From DAOUFU01 sp034429275 (GTDB lineage: Bacteria; Chloroflexota; Anaerolineae; Aggregatilineales; Aggregatilineaceae), in the NCBI GenBank assembly GCA_034429275.1, contig DAOUFU010000124.1:1-32595 (forward strand): 32,595 bases of DNA. The letters are read 5' to 3'. The notes under the pieces are model-generated. The model had not been told where the DNA came from and made no database searches. It saw only the letters and a program-made list of their open reading frames with translations. This document shows positions 22,681 through 30,935 of the stretch, piece by piece; within the stretch, counting starts at the first letter, position 1, and every line of letters begins with the position of its first letter. Position numbers and translations under genes: made by a program.

Positions 22681-23427
22681 ATGAGCAAACGACTGGAAGG
22701 GCGGACTGCCCTGATCACCGGGGGCGCGCAGGGCATCGGGCGCGCGATTGCACTGCGCTTTGCGGCAGAAGGTGCTCTGGTCGCCGTGCTGGATATGGCC
22801 GCAGACAAAGCACAGGCCGTCGTGGACGAAATCAAAGCAGCAGGCGGGCAGGCGATCAGCGTTCTGTGTGATGTGACGAACCGTGCTCAGGTCAACGCAA
22901 GCGTGCAGACTGTACTCGACGCTTTTGGACACATCGATATCCTGTGCAACAACGCGGGCATAACCCGTGATGCACGCCTGGTCAAGATGACCGAGGAACA
23001 GTTCGACCTCGTCGTCGATGTGAACCTCAAGGGAGTCTTCAACCTGACCCAGGCGGTCGCCTCTCACATGGTCGAACGAGGCTATGGGCGCATCATCACT
23101 ACATCGTCGATCGTCGGTCTGTACGGCAACTTTGGGCAAACCAATTATGTCGCCACCAAAGCGGGCGTCATCGGTATGACCAGGGTCTGGGCGCGCGAAC
23201 TGGGTCCTAAGGGAATCACGGCCAACGCCGTCGCGCCGGGATTCATTGCTACAGACATGGTTAAGTCCATGCCCGAAGACATCCTCGAACGGTTCAAGAG
23301 CCAGACACCGGTTCGCCGCCTGGGTGAGCCAGAAGATGTTGCCAACGCGTTCCTTTTCCTGGCATCGGACGAAGCCTCTTTTGTCAACGGGGCGGTGTTG
23401 AGTGTCGATGGCGGCCTGGTGATCTGA
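22681..23427 (+). CDS. fabG: Short-chain dehydrogenase/reductase, FabG-like (3-oxoacyl-ACP reductase)
   Basis: 248 residues, the usual length. Cofactor loop TGGAQGIG (13-20), NNAGITRD (90-97), Asn115, and the catalytic Ser143, Tyr156, Lys160 (YVATK) are all present; the tail SVDGGLVI is typical of FabG. These reduce 3-oxoacyl-ACP or -CoA with NADPH. Whether this copy serves fatty-acid synthesis, a hydroxyalkanoate route or another oxidoreduction is unclear because no other fab gene is near. Asp38 after the second strand (LDMA) would favour NAD(H) over NADP(H). The frame is open from 22423, but ATG 22681 with AAGGA 9 nt upstream is right. Followed after 3 nt by a binding-protein gene. Confidence 0.88.
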   Translation: MSKRLEGRTALITGGAQGIGRAIALRFAAEGALVAVLDMAADKAQAVVDEIKAAGGQAISVLCDVTNRAQVNASVQTVLDAFGHIDILCNNAGITRDARLVKMTEEQFDLVVDVNLKGVFNLTQAVASHMVERGYGRIITTSSIVGLYGNFGQTNYVATKAGVIGMTRVWARELGPKGITANAVAPGFIATDMVKSMPEDILERFKSQTPVRRLGEPEDVANAFLFLASDEASFVNGAVLSVDGGLVI

Positions 23428-23430
23428 CCT

Positions 23431-24684
23431 ATGCATCGATGGATTGCCCGGCTGCTTGCGGCAGCACTGATGCTGATACCTGTCGCATATTCGCCAGTCA
23501 CCCTGGCGCAAAGGGACCAACCGCTGAAAGTGGGTTTGCTCTCCGATTTCTCAGGGGAACTGCTGCTCTATGGTCTTGAACTGGACTATGGTTTTACCCT
23601 CGGCATGGAATACGTAACCGGCGGCTCATGGCAGATCGCCGGGCAGCCGGTCGAAATCATCGCGCGGGACTATGCGGGTGACGGCGCGCGAGCTGTCGCC
23701 CTGGCCCACGAGTTGATCGAGGAAGAAGCTGTGCAGGTCCTGGTCGGGGCACCCTCTTCGGGCGTCACGCGCGATCTGGTGGCTCTGGCGGCTCAGCACA
23801 ATGTGATCCTGATGGCTGGTCCGGCGGCTGATCCGCGCATCACCGGCGAATGGTTCGAGCCAACCACGTTCCGCGTGTGCCACAACGCCATCCACGATAC
23901 CTCTGCGCTGGCTGCCTGGGCGGTCGAGAATATTGGCCCCCGCTTTGTGCAGCTCGCTCCCGATCATCCGTATGGTTACGGGTGGGCCGAATCATTCGAG
24001 ATCGGTTTCGCCGCCCAGGGCGCGACCATGGCTGCCGGGCCTATCTTTGTGCCCATCACCACCGCCGATTTTTCGCCTTATCTTCAACAGGCCCTTGCCG
24101 CCGGCGCAGACGGAGTCATCGTGACCTGGGCAGGGCCGGGCATGATCCCGTTATTTCAACAGGCAGCCCGGCTAGAGTTGAACACAAGCGCCGACCAACC
24201 GGCAGTCCTCACCCTCTTTGGTTCAAATGACACCGTGAGGGCTTTTGGCGATTCGTCGCAGATCGGCGTCATTGGGCTGGTGAACTATCACTACTCGCTG
24301 CCCCAGAACGCGATCAACGATTGGCTGGTCAAGCGCCACCTCGCCGAATATGGCGATTTTCCCGACCAGTTCACCGAGTGTGGGTTTGCCAGCGCGCTGG
24401 CACTGGCGGAGGCGTTGAAGCTCACAGGGGGAAATGCGCAGCCGGAAGCACTTATCCCGGCGCTGGAAGGGCTGACTTTCGAAGGCCCGCGCGGCATCTA
24501 TACCATTCGCACGGAGGATCACCAGGCCATCATGCCTGCAACCATTGCCCGGCTAATCAGTGTGGACGATCCAGACCAGCGGCTGTATGAGCAGGTTGCC
24601 GAGATCCCTGTTGACGCGGTAGTCCTGCCCTGTACTGCCCCGCGAAGCCGCAGAAGCGATGCCGTCACCTGTTCCGGCAAATAG
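23431..24684 (+). CDS. Branched-chain amino-acid-type ABC substrate-binding protein (LivK-like)
   Basis: 417 residues. Signal peptide with hydrophobic core 8-22 and likely cleavage TLA-Q (26/27). The mature part begins KVGLLSDFSGELLLYGLELDYGFTLGMEYV, the usual start of type-1 periplasmic-binding proteins of the LivK/ANF group; VLVGAPSSGVTRDL, PYGYGWAESFEIGF and FAECGFAS-like FTECGFASALALAEAL are also characteristic. The ligand may be an amino acid, amide or other small acid. It lies 3 nt after fabG, so they are probably cotranscribed, with no permease or ATPase. It ends 35 bp from the convergent Na+-pump operon; no terminator is evident in that gap. Confidence 0.88.
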   Translation: MHRWIARLLAAALMLIPVAYSPVTLAQRDQPLKVGLLSDFSGELLLYGLELDYGFTLGMEYVTGGSWQIAGQPVEIIARDYAGDGARAVALAHELIEEEAVQVLVGAPSSGVTRDLVALAAQHNVILMAGPAADPRITGEWFEPTTFRVCHNAIHDTSALAAWAVENIGPRFVQLAPDHPYGYGWAESFEIGFAAQGATMAAGPIFVPITTADFSPYLQQALAAGADGVIVTWAGPGMIPLFQQAARLELNTSADQPAVLTLFGSNDTVRAFGDSSQIGVIGLVNYHYSLPQNAINDWLVKRHLAEYGDFPDQFTECGFASALALAEALKLTGGNAQPEALIPALEGLTFEGPRGIYTIRTEDHQAIMPATIARLISVDDPDQRLYEQVAEIPVDAVVLPCTAPRSRRSDAVTCSGK

Positions 24685-24719
24685 CTGCCGCCGAACGTGC
24701 TTGCAGTTGGGAAGGCCGG

Positions 24720-25847
24720 TCACAAAATCGCCAGCACCAGCGCCAGCAGCACACCGCCCGCCATCACGCTGCCCAACTGGCCCGCCGTATTTGCGCCCAT
24801 CGCGTGCATCAGGATGAAATTCTCGAAATCTTCATCCTGGGCCATTTTAGCCGCCAGCCGTCCCGCCATCGGAAAGGCGCTGATCCCTGCCGCGCCGATC
24901 AGCGGGTTGATCTTGCCGCCGCTCAGCCGTGCCATCAGCTTGCCGAACAGCAAGCCCGCCGCCGTATCAAGCATAAACGCCAGCAGTCCCAGGATCAGAA
25001 TCTGGATCGTATCGAGCTTAAGGAACGCCTCGGCGGTCATAGTCGCGCCAATCGTCAGCCCCAGGAACAGCGTCGCAATGTTGATGATTTCGTTCTCAGC
25101 CGCCTTCCGCAGCCGGTCCACCACCTGGCTTTCGCGGAGCAAGTTCCCCAACATCAACATGCTGATCAAGGGTGTGGCTTCGGGCACCAGCAGCCCAACC
25201 GTCAGCGTGACAACAATCGGGAAAAGCACCAGCGCACGCCGGGAAACCGGGCGCGGCGCATATTCCATGCGAATCAGGCGCTCTTCGCGCGTGGTCAGCA
25301 GGCGCATGATCGGCGGCTGGATGATCGGCACCAGCGACATATAGGAATACGCCGCCACCGCGATGGGAGCCAGAATTTCCGGCGCGAGCTTGGACGCCAC
25401 ATAGATCGAAGTCGGCCCATCGATTGCGCCGATGACACCGATCGACGCCGCCTCATTGAGCGGGAAGCCGAGCAGCCGCGCCAGGAGCAGCGTGCCGAAA
25501 ATTCCAAACTGCCCGGCGGCCCCCAGCAGCACCAGCTTGGGCTGCGAGAGCAGCGGGCTGAAATCGATCATGGCCCCCACGCCGATGAAGATCAACAGAG
25601 GGAACAGCTCGTTGCTGATGCCCGCATCATACAGCACCTTGAACAAGCCGCCGGAATCCAACATGCCCGTTTGGGGGATATTCGCCACAATGCAGCCAAA
25701 CCCGATGGGCAGCAGCAGCACCGGCTCGTACTGCTTGATCACCGCCAGAGCCACCAACACCAGCCCGGCAACAACCATCACCGCGTTGCCCAGCGTGAAA
25801 TGCGCCAGCCCTTTCGTCAGTTCGGGCCATACTTCCGCGAAGTCCAT
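24720..25847 (-). CDS. Na+-transporting decarboxylase, beta (channel) subunit
   Basis: 375 residues, about nine to eleven membrane helices. It is the OadB/MmdB/GcdB subunit, which decarboxylates the carboxybiotin carrier and couples this to Na+ export. Family marks: FLPLLIFIGVGAMIDFSPLL, VIGAIDGPTSIYVASKLAP (the ADGPT-type motif with the essential Asp), YSYMSLVPIIQPPIMRLLTT with the conserved Ser/Pro, and NPLIGAAGISAFPMAGR near the end. GGAG lies 5 nt before the ATG, and the start is 12 nt after the biotin-carrier stop. Last gene of the four-gene operon. Confidence 0.94.
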   Translation of the reverse strand: MDFAEVWPELTKGLAHFTLGNAVMVVAGLVLVALAVIKQYEPVLLLPIGFGCIVANIPQTGMLDSGGLFKVLYDAGISNELFPLLIFIGVGAMIDFSPLLSQPKLVLLGAAGQFGIFGTLLLARLLGFPLNEAASIGVIGAIDGPTSIYVASKLAPEILAPIAVAAYSYMSLVPIIQPPIMRLLTTREERLIRMEYAPRPVSRRALVLFPIVVTLTVGLLVPEATPLISMLMLGNLLRESQVVDRLRKAAENEIINIATLFLGLTIGATMTAEAFLKLDTIQILILGLLAFMLDTAAGLLFGKLMARLSGGKINPLIGAAGISAFPMAGRLAAKMAQDEDFENFILMHAMGANTAGQLGSVMAGGVLLALVLAIL

Positions 25848-25859
25848 ACCCGCTCCGTC

Positions 25860-26318
25860 CTAGCCCTGGTACTCGAACAGCAGGTCGTGATGCTGGACAT
25901 GATCATTGGCCGCCACCATCCCCCGGCTGATTACCCCAGAGCGCGGCGCGCGAATCACGTTTTTCATCTTCATCGCCTCAAGCACACACAATTCTTGCCC
26001 CTGCGTGACCTGCGAGCCTTCCGTCACCGCGACGGAGATGATCACACCTGGAATCGGCGCATACACAGCGTTGGTGCCCACACCGCGTCCGCCCCCCTCA
26101 GCACGGGGAGCAGCTTTCCGGGGCATGGATGGAATGGGGGGGTGTTTGGTACCGGCGGCGAGAATATCCTGAGGCGAAGGTTTGGGCTTGACTGGCGGAC
26201 CACCCTCCGGCCAGACCTCAAAGTATTCGCCATCCACCGAAGCAATCACCGGGCGAGCATATAGATCGCCCACTTCCACTTCATACCATGTCTCGTCCAC
26301 ACGGACTGTAATCTTCAT
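25860..26318 (-). CDS. Biotin carrier subunit of the Na+-pumping decarboxylase
   Basis: 152 residues. A short N-terminal part (1-40), a Pro/Lys/Gly-rich flexible linker (about 41-83), and a biotinyl domain (84-152) with the biotin-attachment motif EAMKM, Lys117. It carries CO2 as carboxybiotin from the carboxyltransferase to the membrane subunit. The frame opens further upstream, but ATG 26318 gives MKITVRVDET and overlaps the previous stop by ATGA, so translation is coupled. A biotin ligase is not in the window. Confidence 0.93.
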   Translation of the reverse strand: MKITVRVDETWYEVEVGDLYARPVIASVDGEYFEVWPEGGPPVKPKPSPQDILAAGTKHPPIPSMPRKAAPRAEGGGRGVGTNAVYAPIPGVIISVAVTEGSQVTQGQELCVLEAMKMKNVIRAPRSGVISRGMVAANDHVQHHDLLFEYQG

Positions 26319-26632
26319 CGCCTGGGGCCTTTCTGAGAGAGCAGCTGTCCGCGCTGGACCGCCTGCCACGCGCTCACAATCGCCGTCGGAGGCAGGGGAA
26401 ATTCGTGTGGCTCGCTGGCCTGCGCTTCGCGCGCCAGCGCCACCGCCACCGCCGCAACCGCTCCCCGACGCTTGCGCTCGCGCTCGTCAGCGTCACTCCG
26501 CATTTCGACCTCCGCCAGCTCCGCCGTGATCCCCACCAGCGCGCGCATCACCAGCCACAAGACTATGATTGCGCCGAAGACCAGAGTCATGCCCACGCCG
26601 GTGATCGCCAATACTGTTACCAGAGCATCCAC
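26315..26632 (-). CDS. Small membrane subunit (OadG/MmdD-like) of the Na+-pumping decarboxylase
   Basis: 105 residues. One N-terminal membrane helix (about 5-27, VLAITGVGMTLVFGAIIVLWLVM) then a charged segment (ELAEVEMRSDADERERKRR) and a Pro-containing soluble tail, the build of OadG-type subunits that hold the complex together. Sequence similarity in this family is low, so position in the operon carries much of the call. It starts with GTG at 26632, 5 nt after GGAGGG and 11 nt after the carboxyltransferase stop. Confidence 0.86.
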   Translation of the reverse strand: MDALVTVLAITGVGMTLVFGAIIVLWLVMRALVGITAELAEVEMRSDADERERKRRGAVAAVAVALAREAQASEPHEFPLPPTAIVSAWQAVQRGQLLSQKGPRR

Positions 26633-26643
26633 AGCCGCCCTCC

Positions 26644-28209
26644 CTATACCGGGATATTCCCATGCTTACGCGGCGGCGCGGGAGAATATTTGTCGCGCAG
26701 CGCAGCCAGCGAAGCCACGATTTTTGGGCGCGTTTCGCGCGGCTCGATCACATCATCCACGTAGCCCGCGCTGGCAGCATGGTAAGGGTTGTTGAACCGC
26801 CGCCGGTAGTCTTCGGCCAGCCGTGCGCGTTCCTGGTTGGGGTCCTCGGCCTGCGAGATTTCCTTCCCGAACATGATATTGACCGCACCCTCCGCACCCA
26901 TGACAGCGATCTCAGCGCTGGGCCAGGCATAGTTCACATCGGTCCCCAGGTACTTGCTGCTCATCACCACGTATGCGCCGCCGTAAGCTTTGCGGGTGAT
27001 CACGCTGATCTTCGGGACGGTCGCCTCTGAGTAGGCGTAGAGGACTTTTGCGCCGTGACGGATGATGCCCCGGTGCTCTTGCTCGATCCCCGGCAGAAAT
27101 CCGGGTGAATCGACGAAAGTCACCAGGGGAATATTGAAGCAGTCGCACATGCGCACAAAGCGGGTGATCTTGTCGGCAGCGTCAATGTCGATCACGCCGG
27201 CCATCACGCTCGGTTCCTGCGCCACTATACCCACGCTGTGCCCACCGATGCGCGCCAGACCGATGATGGCATTGCTGCCGAAATTGGGCTGTAGTTCAAA
27301 AAACGTACTCCGATCCACCACGCGGGCAATGACCTCATGCATACTGTAAGGCGTGGTAGCGTCCATCGGGACAATGCGGTTCAATGCCTCGTCCATCCGC
27401 AGCGGATCATCCGTCGGTACCTGGTAGGGTGGATTTTCGACATTGTTCGAAGGGAGATAGCTCAAAACGTGGCGGCACAGGGCCAGCGCTTCCTGCTCGG
27501 AATCTGCCGCGAGATGGGCATTCCCGCTGATTGCGGTATGAACCTCCGCACCCCCCAGTTCCTCGGTATCAACATCTTCGCCGGTGACCGTCTTGATCAC
27601 CTGAGGCCCGGTCAGGAACATGAAGGAATGCTTGCGCACCATGATGATCAGGTCAGTCAGCGCCGGGGAATAGGCCGCGCCACCTGCGCATGGCCCCAGC
27701 ATGACGCTGATCTGAGGGACCACGCCCGAATATTGAGCATTCCGCCGGAAGATCTCAGCGTAGCCGCCCAGGCTGCGCACGCCTTCCTGGATGCGCGCGC
27801 CGCCCGAATCGATCAGGCCGATGATCGGGTTGCCATTACGCACGGCAAGGTCCATCACGCGGCAAATTTTGTGACTCTGCATCTCGCTGAGCGTCCCGCC
27901 GTAAACGGTGAAATCCTGCGCATAGACGTACACGGTACGCCCCTCGATCTGGCCGTATCCGGTAACAACGCCCTCACCCAGATATTCTTCCATCGGCAGG
28001 CCAGCTTCATCCCCCTGGTGCGTGATGAAGGGTTCCAGTTCGTTAAAGGTCCCAGGATCGAGCAGCAGGTTCAGCCGTTCGCGTGCGGTAAGTTTGCCTT
28101 TGGCGTGTTGGCGCTCGATCCGGTCTGCGCCGCCGCCCAGGCGCGCTTTTTCGCGAATGGCGCGCAGTTCCAGAATGCGCGGGTCTTCCTGGTAATTGTC
28201 ATCCGACAT
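26644..28209 (-). CDS. Carboxyltransferase subunit, methylmalonyl-CoA decarboxylase alpha / propionyl-CoA carboxylase beta type
   Basis: 521 residues, the normal length. It is an acyl-CoA carboxyltransferase of the crotonase superfamily: the N-terminal half holds KLTARERLNLLLDPGTFNE and LIDSGGARIQEGV (acyl-CoA oxyanion motif), GPCAGGAAYSPALTD; the C-terminal half holds FVDSPGFLPG and RKAYGGAYVVMSSK (carboxybiotin side). With the three following genes it should form a Na+-pumping decarboxylase that moves CO2 from methylmalonyl-CoA (or, less likely, glutaconyl-CoA) to biotin. The same chain also serves in propionyl-CoA carboxylase, but no biotin carboxylase gene is present. The first in-frame codon is GTG 28215; ATG 28209 has GGGGGAG 5 nt upstream and is preferred. 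Confidence 0.92.
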   Translation of the reverse strand: MSDDNYQEDPRILELRAIREKARLGGGADRIERQHAKGKLTARERLNLLLDPGTFNELEPFITHQGDEAGLPMEEYLGEGVVTGYGQIEGRTVYVYAQDFTVYGGTLSEMQSHKICRVMDLAVRNGNPIIGLIDSGGARIQEGVRSLGGYAEIFRRNAQYSGVVPQISVMLGPCAGGAAYSPALTDLIIMVRKHSFMFLTGPQVIKTVTGEDVDTEELGGAEVHTAISGNAHLAADSEQEALALCRHVLSYLPSNNVENPPYQVPTDDPLRMDEALNRIVPMDATTPYSMHEVIARVVDRSTFFELQPNFGSNAIIGLARIGGHSVGIVAQEPSVMAGVIDIDAADKITRFVRMCDCFNIPLVTFVDSPGFLPGIEQEHRGIIRHGAKVLYAYSEATVPKISVITRKAYGGAYVVMSSKYLGTDVNYAWPSAEIAVMGAEGAVNIMFGKEISQAEDPNQERARLAEDYRRRFNNPYHAASAGYVDDVIEPRETRPKIVASLAALRDKYSPAPPRKHGNIPV

Positions 28210-28245
28210 GGGCACTCCCCCGGCAGCTTCGCTATGGGCTGGGCA

Positions 28246-28268
28246 GGCGACTCCGCTAAAGAGTCACC
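28246..28268 (-). repeat. Hairpin in the leader of the decarboxylase operon
   Basis: GGTGACTC / GAGTCGCC (minus strand), an 8-bp stem with one G-U pair and a 7-nt loop, lies 37-59 nt before the ATG of the first operon gene. No T run follows. Its role is unknown. Confidence 0.35.
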
Positions 28269-28340
28269 TTTCTCTGAGTGTAAGCGGGCTGACGCATACA
28301 AGACACCGCAGTTTGTCACATTTCGGACCAGCGTATAGCA

Positions 28341-28374
28341 CAAAACACGCGCCGTAACATTAAGTCGCGGCGCG
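28341..28374 (-). terminator. Terminator of the EamA transporter gene
   Basis: On the minus strand CGCGCCG / CGGCGCG (7 bp, 13-nt loop) is followed by TGTTTTG. It lies 34 nt after the transporter stop and separates that gene from the decarboxylase operon. Confidence 0.6.
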
Positions 28375-28407
28375 CGCCAGGCAAAAAATCAATTCTGTCT
28401 ACGAACA

Positions 28408-29352
28408 CTACTGGGTGCTGCCCATGCGGCGAGCGGGACTCACAGGCACGGCAGTTTCGGCAGGCAGTACAGCACCACCGACCGCCGGTTCGACGGTCGG
28501 CTCAGCGCTACTCCAAAGCTCAGCGATCACCATCCCGGCCAGGATCAACCCACAGCCGACCACCTCTTTGGTGCCCAAGGTCTCATTGGCCCACCACCAG
28601 CCAAAGAATGCGGCGAAGACCGGCTCCAGGCTGAACAGCAGCGCGGTATGAGTGGGCGTCGTGAATCGCTGCACATACACCTGAATGCTAAACGCGAGCG
28701 CGGTGGCCACCGCCCCGGTGAAGGCAATGGCCGCCCATGTCTCGGCAGGCAGCGCGAGGGTGGGCTTTTCAAACACAAATGCCGACCCGGTCGCAATGAT
28801 CGCCACTGCGCCGATCTGAGTCACGGCCAGCCGGAATGGATCGTGGCGGGGCGAAAAATGAGACACACTGGTGATGTGCAGCGCAAAAGCTACGGCACAG
28901 GCCAGCACCCACAGGTCTCCCGTCGCCACGCTAAGATCGGCGTTCAAAGTGAGCAGTGCAAGCCCGGCCAGCGCCGCCAGGATTCCGACTGTGGGGCCGC
29001 GCCCTGGCGGGCGGCGCAGTAGCGTAGTCGCCAGCAGCGGCACGATCACCACGCTCAGCCCGGTAATGAACCCGGCTTTGGCCGTTGTCGTGGTTTGCAG
29101 ACCGATAGTCTGGAACAGGTACCCCATCGCCAGCCACAACCCGATGAGCGCCCCGACCAGCAGATCCCGCCGGGTGACTCGTCTCACCCGCCCCCAGTAC
29201 AACACGCCCAGGAACACCGTCGCAAGAATGAATCGCCACGCGACAAAGGTGAGCGGCCCCACTGCATCCAGGGCGTTCTGCACTGTGACAAAGGTCGATC
29301 CCCAGATGAGGGCGACAAATCCCAGGGCCATATCGGCCTGCCAACGTTTCAT
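28408..29352 (-). CDS. EamA/DMT-family transporter
   Basis: 314 residues with ten membrane helices arranged as two EamA repeats. The start MALGFVALIWGSTFVTVQNAL carries the family's GxxWGS motif, followed by FVAWRFILATVFLG; the second half has TALLFSLEPVFAAFFGWWWANETLG, the typical end of the EamA domain. Such proteins export amino acids or other metabolites; the substrate cannot be read from sequence. GAGG lies 5 nt before the ATG. Confidence 0.92.
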   Translation of the reverse strand: MKRWQADMALGFVALIWGSTFVTVQNALDAVGPLTFVAWRFILATVFLGVLYWGRVRRVTRRDLLVGALIGLWLAMGYLFQTIGLQTTTTAKAGFITGLSVVIVPLLATTLLRRPPGRGPTVGILAALAGLALLTLNADLSVATGDLWVLACAVAFALHITSVSHFSPRHDPFRLAVTQIGAVAIIATGSAFVFEKPTLALPAETWAAIAFTGAVATALAFSIQVYVQRFTTPTHTALLFSLEPVFAAFFGWWWANETLGTKEVVGCGLILAGMVIAELWSSAEPTVEPAVGGAVLPAETAVPVSPARRMGSTQ

Positions 29353-29402
29353 AGCTGCCTCGTGTTGTGTTGAGAGAACGTGCGCAGAGATGACCCAACG
29401 AC

Positions 29403-30557
29403 CTATAGCGCGCGCATCAGGATTTGTCGCATTTCTTCGGTTGTCAGGCTGATCGGATTCCCCTTCATCGAACTAGACTGCGCCGACTTGGTGATCAGGT
29501 CATCCATTTCGGCGTCGCTCAGTCCATAGCTTGCCAGGCCCGGAATGTCCAATGCAGAGACCAGATCGCCCACCCAGACCGCACCATCTGCCGGTGAGGC
29601 CGATTCGTCGCTGGTCAGGATTCGCGCAACTTCAGCATATCGCTCTAGCGATGGGTTAAGCGGATCGCGCGCCTGCAGTGCCCCAATATTCGCCATCATG
29701 ACATGAGGCAGCAGGGCCGCACAAACTGCCCCATGGGGGGCGTGGAACATGCCACCAAACGGGCCTGCAAAGCCATGCACGGCCCCCAGCTTTGCATTCG
29801 CCAGTGCCAGCCCACCACACAAGCTCGCCAGAGCCATATCTTCGCGGGCCGCGCGGTCGTCCGGCTGCAGGTAAGCGCGACGCAGCGCGCCCCCTGCCCT
29901 GCGCATCCCCTCACGACAAACTGCATCCGTCAACGGATTGGCCGCAGGAGAGACGAACGGCTCGATCACCTGGGTCAACGCATCCAGGCCGGTCGCCGCC
30001 GTGACTGCTGGCGGCAGCGTATAGGTCAGCTCTGGATCAACCAGCGCCACATCGGGCAGCATGGTTGGCGACCGCAGACTGACCTTGACACGGTGCTCCG
30101 GCGATGCCAGAACCGCGTTCCGCGTCACTTCGGAGCCGGTCCCGGCAGTAGTTGGGATGGCGATACACGGCGCGGAGGGCTGCTTGAGCGGCTGCCCCTG
30201 CCCGATCACCTCCAGGTAGAGGTATGGATCGCCAGGGTTAGTCAGCAGCGCTGCCGCCGCCTTTGCGGTGTCAATCGCACTGCCGCCGCCAAACCCGATG
30301 ATCAGGTTGCAGCCACGCTCGCGGGCTAATGTCGTTGCAGCCAGCGCAACTTCGACGGTCGGCTCATCCTCGACCACAAACGGGACAGCTTCTACCCGCG
30401 CAGTGTCGAGCGAATCCAGCAGCCCTGCTGCGCGCTCCAGCGAAGCGCCCGCCACAACCAGCGCGCGCCGCCCCATGCCAGCCGCGATCGATCCCACCTC
30501 GCGCAGCGCGCCCGCTCCAAACAGGATGCGCCCCGCGGTTGCAAATTCAAAGCGCAT
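29403..30557 (-). CDS. Iron-type (group III) alcohol dehydrogenase / maleylacetate reductase-like
   Basis: 384 residues. NAD(P) motif GFGGGSAIDTAKAAA (about 88-102) and the TTAGTGSEVT loop (136-145) mark the Fe-ADH superfamily. Metal ligands: Asp192, His261 and His275 are present, but the second ligand is Gln196 (DALTQVIE) where FucO-type enzymes have His. This occurs in known subfamilies, so it need not be inactive. The ATG at 30572 lies inside the upstream gene, so ATG 30557, 5 nt after that gene's stop, is preferred. The substrate is unknown. The gene pair with a small monooxygenase-fold protein resembles aromatic or aldehyde detoxification modules, by inference only. Confidence 0.88.
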   Translation of the reverse strand: MRFEFATAGRILFGAGALREVGSIAAGMGRRALVVAGASLERAAGLLDSLDTARVEAVPFVVEDEPTVEVALAATTLARERGCNLIIGFGGGSAIDTAKAAAALLTNPGDPYLYLEVIGQGQPLKQPSAPCIAIPTTAGTGSEVTRNAVLASPEHRVKVSLRSPTMLPDVALVDPELTYTLPPAVTAATGLDALTQVIEPFVSPAANPLTDAVCREGMRRAGGALRRAYLQPDDRAAREDMALASLCGGLALANAKLGAVHGFAGPFGGMFHAPHGAVCAALLPHVMMANIGALQARDPLNPSLERYAEVARILTSDESASPADGAVWVGDLVSALDIPGLASYGLSDAEMDDLITKSAQSSSMKGNPISLTTEEMRQILMRAL

Positions 30558-30562
30558 CACCG

Positions 30563-30871
30563 CTACCCCCATCCTTGCTCGTCGGGAAACACATTCGCAT
30601 AGATGATCCGGCTGCGTGGTTCAGCCAGCATATCGGCTACCGTTTCCGCCCAACGCGCATAATGTGCCGTCTGTTTGTGTGCGGCGGGATCATTGGGGGT
30701 CCGGTATACCTCGACCAACACAAAACGCGTAGGATCATCCGCCTGCTGGATCACATCGAACCGCGCGATACCCGGCTCTTGCACGCTGTTGCGCGCGTTG
30801 TCGATGCAGGCTTCCTTGAAGGCTTCGATGAATTCGGGCTTCACCTGGCAAAATACATGCACGATGTACAT
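30563..30871 (-). CDS. Antibiotic biosynthesis monooxygenase (ABM)-fold protein, YgiN/LsrG-like
   Basis: 102 residues, standard length for one ABM domain. MYIVHVFCQVKPEFIEAFKEA begins the ferredoxin-like fold, EPGIARFDVIQQADDPTRFVLVEVYRTPNDPAAHKQTAHYARW holds the family's central part. Members are cofactor-free oxygenases, isomerases or quinol monooxygenases acting as dimers. AAGGAG lies 6 nt before ATG 30871, so the longer frame to 30910 is rejected. Coupled to the downstream alcohol dehydrogenase (5-nt gap). Confidence 0.88.
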   Translation of the reverse strand: MYIVHVFCQVKPEFIEAFKEACIDNARNSVQEPGIARFDVIQQADDPTRFVLVEVYRTPNDPAAHKQTAHYARWAETVADMLAEPRSRIIYANVFPDEQGWG

Positions 30872-30935
30872 CGTAAGCTCCTTCCAGTCTATGGACGGTG
30901 CAGCAGACACGCCGTGCCTTTCGGCATTGTCATTG

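Noticed and set aside
24804..26264. 486-codon plus-strand open frame
   Set aside because: Antisense to the Na+-pump beta and biotin-carrier genes; composition dominated by Gln, His and Arg.
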